Of a DNA stretch of 64,000 bases, positions 61,986 to 64,000 are shown in pieces. The position numbers and the translations under genes were made by a program. The notes under the pieces were generated by a model. The model saw only the letters and a program-made list of their open reading frames with translations, was not told the origin of the DNA and searched no databases. Each line of letters starts with the position of its first letter. Position 1 is the first letter of the stretch. The stretch is taken from assembly GCA_040285825.1 (NCBI GenBank), contig JAUPSS010000005.1, positions 1,178,001 to 1,242,000 on the forward strand. The letters run 5' to 3'. This DNA is from Eukaryota sp. TZLM1-RC (taxonomy: Eukaryota > Metamonada: BaSk clade).

Positions 61986-62488
61986 TTTTTATCTCAATAA
62001 ATATTCCAGTTTAAGAAAAGAATGAATTATTAAATCTTCTGCGATGAATGTCAAATTTTCCACAAATTTTCACACCTTGGCAGATGAATTGATGCAGGAA
62101 TAGGGAAAATGCTGAGGAAAAGCTACTATAGTGGTACCACAAGGACGAATGCAACTACTGATCATATGATTACTTACGAGTTTATGGATTCAATTCTTTA
62201 TGCATACGAAGTGAAAACTGCGAGATTTTAAAATCACTTATTCGTTCAATGGGTGAAATGATTTAACACAATTCACGATGAAATAGAATGCGAATACCCA
62301 AATCAATGACTTCATTGATGTAGTTTCTCGGTTTCTAATAACTTTCATTTGTTATCTTTAAAGCATTTGTTATCTTGGAGTGAAACCATCTTATGAATGT
62401 CGGTTCCAAGGTTATGATCGCATATAGTGAGAAAAGGTGACAGAATTGTGGAAGTATGTGAGTCAAACAAAATCCTCCATTCTAGTGA
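61986..62488. other. Non-coding spacer
   Basis: No open frame or repeat recognised. Confidence 0.4.
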
Positions 62489-62541
62489 AATTATATTTAT
62501 TGAACTTGCACACTTAGATAAATTAATTCACAACTAATAAC
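62489..62541 (-). mobile_element. About 50-bp family A LINE 3' tip
   Basis: ATATTTATTGAACTTGCACACTT...AATT-A-CACAACTAAT matches the last 50 bp of family A (13888-13935 and 37197-37245). It ends exactly where the next LINE begins. Confidence 0.6.
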
Positions 62542-64000
62542 CTCCATGATGGAGTTAGACCAATTGCTATTGGAGAGTCATTAACCAGATTGCTTTCTTC
62601 GCTTATTTTTAACAGAATTTCTACTAAAGCAAGGGACTATTTGAAGCCTTTCCAATTTGGTATAAAAACCATTGAAGGTGCTTCTGTTGCTTCAATGACT
62701 TCAGATGTTTTTTTCAATAGTCAACATCATCAATATATTTTCAATTTGGATTTCAAAAATGCTTTCAATTCTGTGAAACGTGATTGTATTTTTGATGTGC
62801 TTCTTCATGATTTTCCTGAACTTTCTGCATATTTTTATTTATTTTATGGAAAAAAATCAGACTTAGTTTTTGACTCCTTTACCCTTGAATCTTCTTCTGG
62901 TGTGAAACAAGGTGATCCTCTTGGCCCTTTGCTGTTTTGTTTGGCTATTCATAATATTATTAAAATGACACAACAAGATTTCCCTGATTTGCGTATTGTT
63001 GCCTATATGGATGACATTTCTATTATTGGCTCTTTTGAAAGCATTTCTAGGGTCTCTGAAGACATTGCGGCGAAATACAAAGAAATTGGTTTAGCTTCGA
63101 ACCCATCTAAATGTCTCTTGATTGGTAGAGAAAAACAATCTTTGATAATTGGAGGAGCTCAGATTCCTTTTATCAATTATAACCAACAAGCTTTTAAGTT
63201 TCTTGGATGTTGGCTTGACAATTTCGATGAAATTTATTCCCATTTAAACAATTTTTTGGAGAAGTTTGACAAGGATCTTAGTTTTATTGCTGAATGTGAC
63301 ATTGAGAAACACATCAAATTTTTTATTTTAAAAATTTGTTATTCTGGAAAATTCACTCATATTTTAAGGTCAACTCCCCCATCGGTATCTCTCAATTTTT
63401 GCAGATCTTTTAACAAACTTCGAGTCAAATTTTTTCTTCTTTATTAGAAGTAAATTAATCTTTAATTCGAAGTCATGTATTTTGTTTAGCAGATTTGGGT
63501 GGAATTGGATTCACCAAATCTTCGATTCTGTGTTAAGCAGCATTTTTGGGAGGTGGTAAAAATTTTGTTTTTGAATTTTTCCAAAGGTTCCCTTTTGATG
63601 TTCATCTGATCAATGGTGAATCAAATTTTTACTTGAATCAACTGCAATTTGAATTAGAAAATTTGCCTAGTGATATCTGGATTCAGTGTTTTCCTCAAAA
63701 TGTTCCAGAAATTCCCACCCGATCACTTCCAAATTTATGTTTTTGCCTGAAAAAGCTTCAGCACCATCTGGTTAAATTATATGAAGGCTTGGATTATGAA
63801 GTAAGACTTGGCTTGGCCAAAACTAAAAATCCCGCTTTCGGTAATTTTTTAAAGGATATTCGTGATAGTTCAGCTGCTGCTGTAGTAACTCAAGTTCCCT
63901 CTGTTGATGGGCTTTTGTTAAAAAACAATGAATGGCTTCTTAACATGCGTTTTCGTTGTTTTCTGTGGCCAAACAATTTTCCCAATCATTTAACTTGTAA
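62542..64000 (+). mobile_element. RLE-type LINE running off the window (family B/D-like)
   Basis: DGVRPIAIGESLTRLLSS starts the RT; then FQFGIKTIEGASVASMTSDV, NLDFKNAFNSV, SSGVKQGDPLGPLLFCLAIH, YMDDISIIG (long frame 62590-63447), and the thumb to ILRSTPPSVSLNF. After frameshifts or stops at about 63446 and 63533 a long frame resumes (AAFLGGGKNFVFEF, QLQFELENLPSDIWIQCFPQ, RLGLAKTKNPAF, RCFLWPNNFPNHLTC) and is still open at 64000, just at the zinc finger. It is 5'-truncated at the start of the RT domain. Confidence 0.9.

Noticed and set aside
1-64000. tRNA, rRNA or snRNA genes
   Set aside because: I looked for T-loop-like and conserved rRNA words and saw none convincing; a covariance-model scan would be decisive.

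Overview
The window is nuclear DNA of a eukaryotic microbe. It is AT-rich, uses the standard code (TAA, TAG and TGA all end real genes) and carries housekeeping genes of the COPI, phospholipid, ubiquitin and endocytic systems. Two genes contain unusually small introns of exactly 31 nt (GT...AG). A MYCBP/AMY-1 orthologue hints at a flagellated lineage. I cannot assign a phylum from sequence alone.

Layout. 0-6 kb is a compact gene block: a NAK-family kinase with a tandem NPF-motif array and a C-terminal ANTH-like region; a spliced MYCBP gene hidden on the minus strand; coatomer zeta; and a spliced CDP-diacylglycerol synthase. 6-18.7 kb is a transposon graveyard: RLE-type non-LTR retrotransposon (LINE) pieces, a near full-length but frameshifted LINE (about 13.9-17.1 kb), a TnpB/Fanzor-like C-terminal fragment at 13.5 kb and a decayed coiled-coil/LRR gene. 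18.75-35.02 kb is one uninterrupted minus-strand gene for a 5,421-residue type I membrane protein (signal peptide, RCC1 propeller, giant beta-solenoid, PSI-like Cys cluster, one transmembrane helix, basic tail). It contains 13 copies of an exactly 528-bp repeat, ten of them in one indel-free block.

35-64 kb alternates genes with nested LINEs. The genes are a zinc-ribbon/coiled-coil protein with a tyrosine-recombinase-like domain (42.4 kb), a long coiled-coil protein (44.4-46.2 kb), a UBXN1-like UBA/UBX protein (50.7 kb), a pair of related proteins of which one has a B-box and is broken (52.8 and 56.6 kb), and an Asn/Pro-repeat protein (58.2-59.1 kb). Two further Fanzor-like RNA-guided nuclease relics lie at 46.2-48.1 kb (minus) and 49.7-50.2 kb (plus). 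At least five LINE families (called A-E here for convenience) are present. All are 5'-truncated or frameshifted, and several sit inside each other with visible target-site duplications.

Functional links. The kinase (AP2/EH-binding motifs plus ANTH), coatomer zeta and the UBX protein are all trafficking or protein-turnover parts, but their adjacency need not mean co-regulation. Most of the remaining structure reflects repeated LINE and Fanzor colonisation, including LINE insertions into Fanzor genes and at the edge of a B-box gene.
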